From: Flavobacterium sp. MFBS3-15
GTDB lineage: Bacteria > Bacteroidota > Bacteroidia > Flavobacteriales > Flavobacteriaceae
Direction of reading: 5' to 3'
Length of the DNA stretch: 64,000 nt
NCBI RefSeq assembly: GCF_026107645.2
Contig: NZ_JAPCHV010000013.1
Location: forward strand, 62,001 to 126,000
The translations under genes were made by a program, and so were the position numbers. How positions within the stretch are numbered: the stretch's first letter is position 1; every line of letters starts with the position of its first letter. Positions 40,910-48,154 of this stretch are shown here, piece by piece. The notes under the pieces were generated by a model. It saw nothing but the letters and a program-made list of their open reading frames with translations. It was not told the origin of the DNA and did no database searches.

Positions 40910-41719
40910 CTAATTTGTTAGGTTAAAAAATGTGTATTCCAGTTTAAGGTATACGCCGTTGGGCGCCGAGCGCACCATCGAACTGTAGAGTTCCTGCCGG
41001 TAGGCCAGGTCAATCCGCGCCTGGCTGTTAATGATGAACTGCACCGAAGGCACTACATCCAGGTACGATTTGCCATTCTCGGCCAGGGTCTGCCCAAGCA
41101 GCTCGACCATCAGGTTGATGTTTGTCTGCTTGTAGCTGGTATAAGTCTTAGGATACATAAGCCGTCCCAAAGACAGCGTATAATTCATGGCAGTGCTGGC
41201 CTGTCCCTCCGGGAAATCATAGTCCGGCTTGTTATCCATTGCCTTCTCGTAGCTTACCGAAGAGCTGATGGCCGTCTTATTGACCAGCTTGGTCGCCACC
41301 AGCCCTGCCTCAAATCCTGTATTGTGCCCCATTGTCTCGATCTCTTCCTGGTGGATATCAGCATTGTTAAAGCTGTACCTGCCGAATGCCGCCATCCTGA
41401 AGTGGCTGTGGAGGTCGTCCACCGAAAGGAACCTGTATTTTGCGTAAAAGCCACCACCTTCGGTGACAAGATCGGTATTCCTGTTGCTGATGTAGGCTGT
41501 TGCCCTCACCATCCAGTCCTTATTTATGCCCCAGGTAACCTCAGGCATCATATGGTGGTTGTACCCTGAATCATACTCCTCTTTCATCAGGGACTGCCCC
41601 AGCCGCGCGCTTACCGACCCTGTCGGCACGTTACTGGCAGGCTCTGTCATCACGAACAATTCCTGGGCGCCTGCGTTGAGGGTCGCTGTAAGGAAAACTA
41701 TTGCCGTTAACTTCCTCAT
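40910..41719 (-). CDS. Outer-membrane barrel protein of the copper operon
   Basis: 269 residues with a signal peptide (MRKLTAIVFLTATLNAGAQ). The mature part is alternating strands with a family-like start (ELFVMTEPASNVPTGSVSAR) and YSFNNADIHQEEIETMGHNTG in the middle, ending FNLTN. Similar barrels accompany copper operons in Flavobacteriia. Its ATG overlaps the preceding stop by 4 nt. Transport substrate not shown. Confidence 0.7.
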   Translation of the reverse strand: MRKLTAIVFLTATLNAGAQELFVMTEPASNVPTGSVSARLGQSLMKEEYDSGYNHHMMPEVTWGINKDWMVRATAYISNRNTDLVTEGGGFYAKYRFLSVDDLHSHFRMAAFGRYSFNNADIHQEEIETMGHNTGFEAGLVATKLVNKTAISSSVSYEKAMDNKPDYDFPEGQASTAMNYTLSLGRLMYPKTYTSYKQTNINLMVELLGQTLAENGKSYLDVVPSVQFIINSQARIDLAYRQELYSSMVRSAPNGVYLKLEYTFFNLTN

Positions 41720-42246
41720 ATCACCACCTTGACATGGAAATCATTTTCATTTTCCGCGCTGTAGGTCGGATATTTGGAATACGATTTCTGCAGTTTCTTA
41801 TATTCTTTTTGGGTGATGTATCCTTTGTCCTGAATCTTTAGCTTGGTCTCCCCATTAAGGGCTTTTTCCTTTGAATCAATGAAAACAAAGGTCGCATCTC
41901 CGGCCTGTAACGTAGTATTATCCTTGGGCAGCACATTGCTGAGTTCAAGGGTCACTACCATTGATCCGACAAAAAAGCCGGCTTTCTCCACACTGCTTTT
42001 CAGCGTTGCAGGTGTAATGGCGTTGCCATCCCTGAAGGATACCGTAAAGGTATTGGTGTTGAGGTCGGTCTCGACGCTCTCCACCCCATCAAGGGCTTTA
42101 AGCTGCTTATTAATGGCATTGGAACACATGGAGCAGGTAAGCCCCGTCGCCAGGATCTCGGCTTTTTTTAACTGGCCGTACCCTGTAGCTATTGACATAA
42201 GGGTAAGCAGGCTGAGAATTAAAAATTTATTTATCTGGATTTTCAT
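41716..42246 (-). CDS. Exported HMA-domain protein
   Basis: 176 residues from ATG 42246 (MKIQINKFLILSLLTLMSIA, cleavage after GYGQ); a longer ATG start overlaps the preceding gene. HMA fold at about 25-90 with ATGLTCSMCSNAINKQL, CxxC metal site. The C-terminal 85 residues are an additional, unrecognised domain. Likely periplasmic Cu carrier. It starts 1 nt after the thioredoxin-like gene. Confidence 0.85.
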   Translation of the reverse strand: MKIQINKFLILSLLTLMSIATGYGQLKKAEILATGLTCSMCSNAINKQLKALDGVESVETDLNTNTFTVSFRDGNAITPATLKSSVEKAGFFVGSMVVTLELSNVLPKDNTTLQAGDATFVFIDSKEKALNGETKLKIQDKGYITQKEYKKLQKSYSKYPTYSAENENDFHVKVVI

Positions 42247-42247
42247 C

Positions 42248-42727
42248 TTACTTCTTTTTGTTGATTTCATTTATGATCTGCTCCTCAGTGGGGTTGACGG
42301 CAACAAGCCTTCCCGAGGTGTCGAATAGGAAGCTCGCTGGCATTTCCTCAACGCCGAAAGCGAGAGCCGACTTCGCCTCAAAGCCACCGGGGTCATTGGC
42401 CTGGGTATAGGTGACCTTATCCTTCTTAACAGCACCAAGCCATTTCGATTTGTCCTTATCCAGCGAGATGCCGACTATCTCAAAATCCTGAGGGCGGTAT
42501 TTGCCATAGAGCTTCACCAGCTTTTTGTTGGCGAGACGGCAGGGCCCGCACCATGAGGCCCAAAAATCGACCAGGACCACTTTCCCCTTGAAAGAGCTCA
42601 TGTTGAGAGGCTGTCCCGAGCTGTTGTTGAGATTCAGGTTCGGCAGGGCATCGCCGGGCCTGATCTGCGCCGTTAATGAAAGCGAAAGCAGGCAAACTAA
42701 AACTGCAAGTATCAGAGTCTTTTTCAT
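42248..42727 (-). CDS. TlpA/ResA-like thioredoxin-fold protein
   Basis: 159 residues with a signal peptide (MKKTLILAVLVCLLSLSLTA). The AhpC/TSA-thioredoxin fold is clear: NLNNSSGQPLNMSSFKGKVV, VDFWASWCGPCRLANKKLV (CGPC active site) and the cis-Pro loop EEMPASFLFD. Periplasmic disulfide reductase, probably keeping CxxC metal sites of HMA and haem proteins reduced. One nt after the preceding gene. Confidence 0.9.
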   Translation of the reverse strand: MKKTLILAVLVCLLSLSLTAQIRPGDALPNLNLNNSSGQPLNMSSFKGKVVLVDFWASWCGPCRLANKKLVKLYGKYRPQDFEIVGISLDKDKSKWLGAVKKDKVTYTQANDPGGFEAKSALAFGVEEMPASFLFDTSGRLVAVNPTEEQIINEINKKK

Positions 42728-42728
42728 T

Positions 42729-43601
42729 TTACTCTATTGTTTCCACAGTTTTCCCACAACTCAGCATCTGCGAGCCATAGTATGGGTTTTTAATCGCCTT
42801 CTCTGCGCTTAGCCAGTTGGCTCCCTTGCCGTCGTTGAACATCGGGCAGTTGTTGTAATAGACCGGCTTTGAAAGGCTGGCTGCTTTTGCCAGGGTGTGC
42901 ATATTTTCAGAGAGGTCTGCAAAGAGTGCCCTTTGCTTCTTAAGGTCGGAAGTGCCGGCAATGCCTTTTATCGCAGCCGACAGCTTGCCTGTCACCTGCA
43001 TCCACGCCGTATGCTCTTTTTCTTTTAATGAGGCCATAGCCACAGTGCCGATAGTTTTCTGGAGTTCACCCGCAGCGGCAGCGGCCTGCTTGCCGTCTGA
43101 TTTTACTAAGGCCTCCTGGAGGATGAAGTAACCTGAGAATACCGGGGCAAGCGCATCAGACTGCGCGGTGTGTGCAGCTGTACCGGTTTGGCCTTCACCT
43201 GCAGGTGCACCCGCAGCATGTCCGCTGTGGCTCCCTTCATTGCCCGCCTGGGCAGTAACGCCCGTACGCTCATACTGGCAGCAGCCATGAAGATTGTTAT
43301 AGGCTTCTTGCGGGGCAAGGTATTTTTCGTTATCGTATCCGGCAAGGGCGATACGCTTAAGGATCTGGTCAGGGCTGGTTTTTTCGGAATCATAGGTGAT
43401 GGTGGCAACCTGCTTATCCTTATCCCAGTCCACCTGGGCCTCTTTTCTGATGTTGCCGGCTTTCTCAATTGTGGTCTCGCACATGCCGCAATTGCCGGAA
43501 ACCTTCGCAGAGACAGTTTGCGCATTTTTTATCTGTGCATGCACAGGGAATGATGATGCCAGGATAAGTGCCGGCACCATAAGCTTTTGAAGTAAACTCA
43601 T
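42729..43601 (-). CDS. HMA plus DUF3347 two-domain exported protein
   Basis: 290 residues with a signal peptide (to SFPVHAQ). HMA domain at about 28-95 (VSGNCGMCETTIEKAGNIRK), then a short Cys pair (HGCCQYE), a His/Gly/Ala linker, and DUF3347 at about 150-285 with NNCPMFNDGKGANWLS and NPYYGSQMLSCG. The second domain is a paralogue of the 40261 protein. Probably a periplasmic Cu(I) capture protein. First gene of the copper operon. Confidence 0.88.
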   Translation of the reverse strand: MSLLQKLMVPALILASSFPVHAQIKNAQTVSAKVSGNCGMCETTIEKAGNIRKEAQVDWDKDKQVATITYDSEKTSPDQILKRIALAGYDNEKYLAPQEAYNNLHGCCQYERTGVTAQAGNEGSHSGHAAGAPAGEGQTGTAAHTAQSDALAPVFSGYFILQEALVKSDGKQAAAAAGELQKTIGTVAMASLKEKEHTAWMQVTGKLSAAIKGIAGTSDLKKQRALFADLSENMHTLAKAASLSKPVYYNNCPMFNDGKGANWLSAEKAIKNPYYGSQMLSCGKTVETIE

Positions 43602-43720
43602 GACGTAAATATGTTATAGATATTGGAATATGTGCAGCATCGCCGTTATAGCGGCAGACCGCAATAAGGAATACTCAGCTGTCCCGACAGGACGCACTTC
43701 TGGCTGTTACCGTTGGGGAT

Positions 43721-44092
43721 CTAGCCTATCTTTGGAGGAAGCCGCAACGAATCTATTGCGGATTGGAAAAATGCTTCGGTATACCCGAATGGTACATTTT
43801 CACCCGCATTTTCTATAAACCGGGGTTTATAGTCTATCATTGGGATGGTTGCAAATGCATACGCCGAAAAGGAAGGGCAGTTGCATGAGGAATGGCCGCA
43901 TTTTCCGTCGCAATCCTTATGATTCTCGCCGCAGGGCGAAGATTGTTTCTTTTCCTTGCAGCATTCCTTTTTGCAGGACTTGGCGGAAGTTTCCTTATGA
44001 TGGCCGTCCGCCTTCTTGCCGCAGGCAAAAGACAGCGATGGGCTCAGTAACAGGCCCAGGGTCATCAGCAGTATGAAATGAAACTTCCTCAA
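43721..44092 (-). CDS. Cysteine-rich exported protein
   Basis: 123 residues from TTG 44092, which gives a proper basic signal start (RKFHFILLMTLGLLL, SLSFAC); the next ATG (44065) lacks the basic region, and the -7 element at 44112 gives a 13-nt leader to the TTG. The mature part has eleven Cys in short clusters (CKKECCKEKK, CDGKCGHSSCNC) with His, suited to soft-metal binding. Lies 119 nt upstream of the copper operon on the same strand. No family recognised. Confidence 0.7.
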   Translation of the reverse strand: MRKFHFILLMTLGLLLSPSLSFACGKKADGHHKETSAKSCKKECCKEKKQSSPCGENHKDCDGKCGHSSCNCPSFSAYAFATIPMIDYKPRFIENAGENVPFGYTEAFFQSAIDSLRLPPKIG

Positions 44093-44111
44093 GATGAAAA
44101 TATTTGAATTA

Positions 44112-44119
44112 CAAATTTA
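44112..44119 (-). promoter_or_regulatory. -7 element for the Cys-rich gene
   Basis: Minus strand TAAATTTG (TAnnTTTG). Confidence 0.45.
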
Positions 44120-44302
44120 GAAAAAAATACATTATGCGAACGGCACAACTGTTAAAATCATGTTATATGTCGTTCTGCCTTTTCTGGTCTGGTTGCAATT
44201 TTATACAAAGGTAGGGTTTGCATCCACATGGGACTTATAGAATTTTGGATTTGATGTATATAATTTTTGGATGCGCGGGCGCTAGCGTGCACACGAAAAC
44301 CA

Positions 44303-44413
44303 GTGGATACCGATAATCCCGATAAAGTGCTGACAGTATCCGGCGAGGGTGTCGACCAGGACAAAATTATCGCTGCCGTAAGCGCGGCAGGCTTTAGAGC
44401 GGAAAGGATTTAA
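44303..44413 (+). pseudogene. 5'-truncated HMA-domain gene end
   Basis: Plus-strand frame reading VDTDNPDKVLTVSGEGVDQD, then AAVSAAGFRAERI and a stop at 44411. This is the C-terminal half of a heavy-metal-associated domain. The N-terminal half with the CxxC site is not present upstream, where sequence becomes AT-rich and non-coding. A strong terminator follows. It is the only plus-strand metal gene in the island. Confidence 0.65.
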
Positions 44414-44450
44414 TAATGAAAAACCCTCAATTGAGGGTTTTTCATTATTA
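44411..44450. terminator. Perfect 20-bp palindromic terminator
   Basis: The arms 44411-44430 and 44431-44450 are exact reverse complements, with CCCTCAA/TTGAGGG at the core and A/T runs at both ends. It serves both the truncated HMA gene and the convergent HMA gene at 44463. Confidence 0.85.
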
Positions 44451-44462
44451 TATTACAGATAA

Positions 44463-44824
44463 TTATGCTTTCTTGCAGCAGCCATCAAGACCTTCATAGG
44501 CTACAGGATCTGCTTTAACCTCATCAGCATCGTATCCTAGTTTGCTAATTGCGGCTTTAATTTTATCAAGGCTAGTTTTCTTAGAATTATAGGTCACTTT
44601 GATAGTCATTGCCTTGTCATCAAGGACCACCATCTGAACACCTTTTTCTTTTAATAAAGCCTGATTAAATTTCGGGCCACATGTTTCACAAGCTTTGCAA
44701 TGGTCACAATAGATTGCGGTTTTTATAGTTGCGGTCAGGATCGTCTTTTTCTCCTGTGCTGATGCCGTGTTGGACAAGGCTAATAAAAAAATGCTATGGA
44801 TAAAACTTTAAAGATTGATTTCAT
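44463..44824 (-). pseudogene. HMA-domain protein, frameshifted in the signal peptide
   Basis: The frame from ATG 44824 reads MKSIFKVLSIAFF and then meets TAG. One base later the signal continues as LALSNTASAQ and the complete HMA protein (EKKTILTATIKTAIYCDHCK, ending DGCCKKA). The break lies in a run of seven T (minus strand); the intact paralogue at 20557-20919 has eight. So a single-base loss in a homopolymer separates signal and domain. It may be a real mutation, phase variation or a sequence error. The body differs at seven of 97 positions from the paralogue. Confidence 0.8.
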
Positions 44825-44847
44825 GTTGTAATTTTTAATTGTTACGG

Positions 44848-44855
44848 CAAATATA
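44848..44855 (-). promoter_or_regulatory. -7 element for the HMA copy
   Basis: Minus strand TATATTTG (TAnnTTTG), 17-nt leader to ATG 44824; supports that ATG as the original start. Confidence 0.5.
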
Positions 44856-44864
44856 GTACTAGTT

Positions 44865-46781
44865 TTAAATGTTTGACTTCTGGATGCGCACTGCATTCAG
44901 AATTGCCAAAAGGGCAACCCCTACATCGGCAATAACAGCCTCCCACAGGTTGGCTATACCGCCAGCCCCCAGCGCAAGGACTATAATCTTTACAGTCATC
45001 GCCAAAATAATATTCTGCCAGACGATTCGCTTGGTTAGCTTTCCAACGCGGATGGCGGTAACGATCTTGGACGGCTGGTCGTTTTGTATGACAATGTCTG
45101 CGGTCTCAATGGTCGCATCGCTGCCAAGCCCACCCATGGCAATACCTGCGTCGGCAAGTGCAACCACCGGCGCATCATTAACCCCATCGCCTACAAAAGC
45201 TATACGTTTACCCTGATCCTTGAGAGCCTGCACTTTTTCGACCTTACCTTCAGGTAGCAGGTCACCGTACGCATTATCAATTCCAAGTTCCCTTGCGACC
45301 TGCTCGACTACAGCCTGCTTATCTCCCGATAGCATCACGGTCTGGATTCCTAGACTATTCAGTTCTCTTATCGCTTGAGGTGCATCTTCCTTGATTTTAT
45401 CAGCGATCATAATATGTCCGCTGTATTTATTTTCTACAGCAACTACGACAATTGTATAGACGATTGCGTCAATGGCTTGGGGATACTCAATATTGAATTT
45501 CTTCATAAGTTTTGTATTTCCTGCCAGGACTTGCTTCCCGTTGATGGTACCTTTTAGCCCATGCCCTGAAATTTCTTCCACATTAGAGATTGCAAAGCCG
45601 TTCAGTTTTTCTTTACCTGTATGCTCAACAATAGCGAGCCCAATGGGATGTGTTGAGTGGCTTTCCAGAGCTGCAGTTGTTGTAAGCAGCTCTTCATCAG
45701 ACAGTCCATCTGCCACCACTTCCTGCACCTTGAAGATGCCTTCGGTGAGTGTTCCGGTCTTATCCATCACAACAACATTTACCGCTGTCATCACATCGAG
45801 AAAATTAGACCCTTTGAAAAGTATGCCTTTGCGGGAAGCAAGGCCAATGCCTCCAAAATAGCCTAACGGTATAGAAACCACAAGAGCGCAGGGACAGCTT
45901 ATCACAAGGAATACCAGCGCCCTGTAAAACCATACCCTGAAGATATACTCCTCGACAAAAAGAGAAGGCACGAGGCATACTGCCAATGCTAACGCAAAAA
46001 CAATTGGGGTATAGACCTTTGCAAAGCGGCTGATGAAAAGCTGCGTCTGGGATTTTCGGGATGTCGCATCCTGTACCATTTCCAGTATCTTGCTAAGCTT
46101 GCTGTCCTGAAACAACGAGGTAACCCTGACTTCCGCCACCGTATTTAGGTTTATCATTCCTGCGTAAATCTTTTCGCCCTTTTCTTTGGTATCAGGCTTG
46201 CTTTCGCCTGTAAGTGCTGCCGTATTGAAGGAGGCTTTACCAGAAACCAATTCGCCGTCGAGTGCAACTTTTTCACCCGGCTTGACCTGAATAACTTCAT
46301 CAATTCCTACTTCAGTAGGGTGGACTGTGACCGTATTGCTGCTGCGAATGACAGTTACCTCTTCCGGCCTCACATCCAGCAGTGCCTTGATGCTTCTTTT
46401 TGCACGGTTGACAGCACTGTCCTGAAACCATTCCCCAATTGAGTAGAAGGCAATTACTGCAACACCCTCGCTGTACGACCCTATGGCAAAGGCGCCAATT
46501 GTTGCTACACTCATCAGGAAAAATTCATTGAAGAAATCCACCCTTAGTGCTTTTTGCCATGCCATATACAGTACATTATACCCTGACAGGAGATAAGCGA
46601 TTGCATAGACTGCTAAGCTGTAGGGAAACGCCGGTATATAATCATATCCGTATTCCAGGGTAAGCATCGCGAAGAGCATTGCAATAGCCAGAAGCAGCGG
46701 CCAATGGGCGAACCAGCTTTCGCCCTCATCAGTAACCTTTGCCGGGACCGATGGCTTTGCGTGCATTGTATCGTTTTCCAT
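44865..46781 (-). CDS. Zn/Cd/Pb/Co P1B-type ATPase
   Basis: 638 residues, lacking an N-terminal HMA domain. Ion site SCPCALVVSIPLGYFGGIG (near 296), phosphorylation DKTGTLTEG (near 338), hinge GDGVNDAPVVALADAGIAMG (near 530) followed by GSDATIETADIVI, which marks the P1B-2 Zn/Cd/Pb group. Inner-membrane exporter. Last gene of the three-gene Czc/Cus-type operon, 17 nt after the adaptor. It gives a pump for the cytoplasm while the RND complex clears the periplasm. Confidence 0.92.
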   Translation of the reverse strand: MENDTMHAKPSVPAKVTDEGESWFAHWPLLLAIAMLFAMLTLEYGYDYIPAFPYSLAVYAIAYLLSGYNVLYMAWQKALRVDFFNEFFLMSVATIGAFAIGSYSEGVAVIAFYSIGEWFQDSAVNRAKRSIKALLDVRPEEVTVIRSSNTVTVHPTEVGIDEVIQVKPGEKVALDGELVSGKASFNTAALTGESKPDTKEKGEKIYAGMINLNTVAEVRVTSLFQDSKLSKILEMVQDATSRKSQTQLFISRFAKVYTPIVFALALAVCLVPSLFVEEYIFRVWFYRALVFLVISCPCALVVSIPLGYFGGIGLASRKGILFKGSNFLDVMTAVNVVVMDKTGTLTEGIFKVQEVVADGLSDEELLTTTAALESHSTHPIGLAIVEHTGKEKLNGFAISNVEEISGHGLKGTINGKQVLAGNTKLMKKFNIEYPQAIDAIVYTIVVVAVENKYSGHIMIADKIKEDAPQAIRELNSLGIQTVMLSGDKQAVVEQVARELGIDNAYGDLLPEGKVEKVQALKDQGKRIAFVGDGVNDAPVVALADAGIAMGGLGSDATIETADIVIQNDQPSKIVTAIRVGKLTKRIVWQNIILAMTVKIIVLALGAGGIANLWEAVIADVGVALLAILNAVRIQKSNI

Positions 46782-46798
46782 AATTATTGTTTAGTGGA

Positions 46799-48142
46799 TT
46801 AATGTTCGTGGCCTCCTCCGCCTTCACTTTTCAGCAGGTGGCTTTGGATGTAGTAGGCTCCTTTCAGTACAATTTTCGCATCCTTGGCTATTTCCTGTAA
46901 TAAGGTAACCTGCACATAGCCTAACTGGCTTGTCCCGGTCTTCACTTCAATACGCTGGAAATGGTAGGCAACGCTTTCCGGCTCTGTATGCACATCGCCA
47001 TCATCATGCGAATGTCCCTCCGAAGCGTCGTGGTCATGCTCATGGTCATGCCCGTCCTCGTGGCCATGGCCTTCCTGCTCATGATGAGCAGGCTCGTCAT
47101 GCCCTTCCTCCAGCACAAAGATATATTCCCTGCCATCTGCCCTTATTACTGCATCAGCTGGCAATGCCTGTACCTGACGGGTGCCGACATCAATCAGGGC
47201 ATTGACATACATCCCGGGTATCAGCGATTTGGTAGGGTTAAGTATTTCTGCATGCACTGCTACCGACTTGGTGTCATTTTCAAAAGACTTGCTTACGTTG
47301 AATACTTTGCCTGTAATTTCGGTATTGTCCTGATTGGTCAGTACAAACCGGATATTCTGCCCCTCCTTTACCTTTTGAAGGTCTTTCTCGTAGACCAACA
47401 GGTCGACGTGGAGCTTAGAATTGTCAACAACAGTGAACAGCGGTTTGCCGACTTCAGCATTGCTGGCAAGCTTTACATTAACCTCTGTAACATAGCCTGT
47501 CAACGGCGATGTCAGCGCCATTACAGAAGTTGCTGACTTCTTGCTAAGATTGAGCACCGACAGCTGCCTGTCCAGGGAAGCGAGCCTCGATTTTTCAATA
47601 TCATAATCGGATTTTGTACGCTGGAATACCTTCTTGGAATTCACATTCTCATCACTTAGAATCTTTTGCCTTTCATACTCAAGTTTCAGGAACTCAAGGT
47701 TGCTTTTGGAGGTCAGGTAGGCTTCCTGCAATTGGGCAAATTCAGGGCTTTCCAAAGTAGCCAGTACCTGCCCTTTCTTCACGAACTGTCCCTCGATCAC
47801 ATCGATGGACTTTACGATCCCGGTCATATGGACCGAAACGTCAGCCTGGTTTTGGGGCGGAAGCTTGGTGTAGCCATTGGCATTCACGACCTCGCTCAGG
47901 TTTTTCATACTAAAAGTTCCCAACTCAATAGAAGATGCCTTGAACTGCGCTTCGTTGAGCTCCACTTCCTTAATCGCTGGAGCTTCACCTGCTGCCTCCT
48001 GCGCCTTTTTTTCTCCCTGCTCATGTTCATGATTGTGGGGGTCGCTTTCCACCGTATTTCGCAACAGGAAATAGTCAAACGCAAAAACCGCAGCAAGCCC
48101 GAGGATTATATATACTATATGTTTTAGCTTTATATTTTTCAT
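46799..48142 (-). CDS. RND efflux periplasmic adaptor, His-rich (CzcB/CusB type)
   Basis: 447 residues from ATG 48142 (an ATG two codons upstream is possible). One N-terminal anchor (KHIVYIILGLAAVFAFDYFL), a His linker, and an HlyD/CzcB core: biotinyl-lipoyl half (VHMTGIVKSIDVIEGQFVKK), hairpin helices and barrel (KPLFTVVDNSKLHVDLLVYE). Near residue 360-390 a His/Asp/Glu-rich stretch (HEQEGHGHEDGHDHEHDHDA) should bind Zn or Co. It bridges the RND pump and outer-membrane channel. 12 nt after the RND gene. Confidence 0.9.
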   Translation of the reverse strand: MKNIKLKHIVYIILGLAAVFAFDYFLLRNTVESDPHNHEHEQGEKKAQEAAGEAPAIKEVELNEAQFKASSIELGTFSMKNLSEVVNANGYTKLPPQNQADVSVHMTGIVKSIDVIEGQFVKKGQVLATLESPEFAQLQEAYLTSKSNLEFLKLEYERQKILSDENVNSKKVFQRTKSDYDIEKSRLASLDRQLSVLNLSKKSATSVMALTSPLTGYVTEVNVKLASNAEVGKPLFTVVDNSKLHVDLLVYEKDLQKVKEGQNIRFVLTNQDNTEITGKVFNVSKSFENDTKSVAVHAEILNPTKSLIPGMYVNALIDVGTRQVQALPADAVIRADGREYIFVLEEGHDEPAHHEQEGHGHEDGHDHEHDHDASEGHSHDDGDVHTEPESVAYHFQRIEVKTGTSQLGYVQVTLLQEIAKDAKIVLKGAYYIQSHLLKSEGGGGHEH

Positions 48143-48154
48143 TATCATTTAGAA

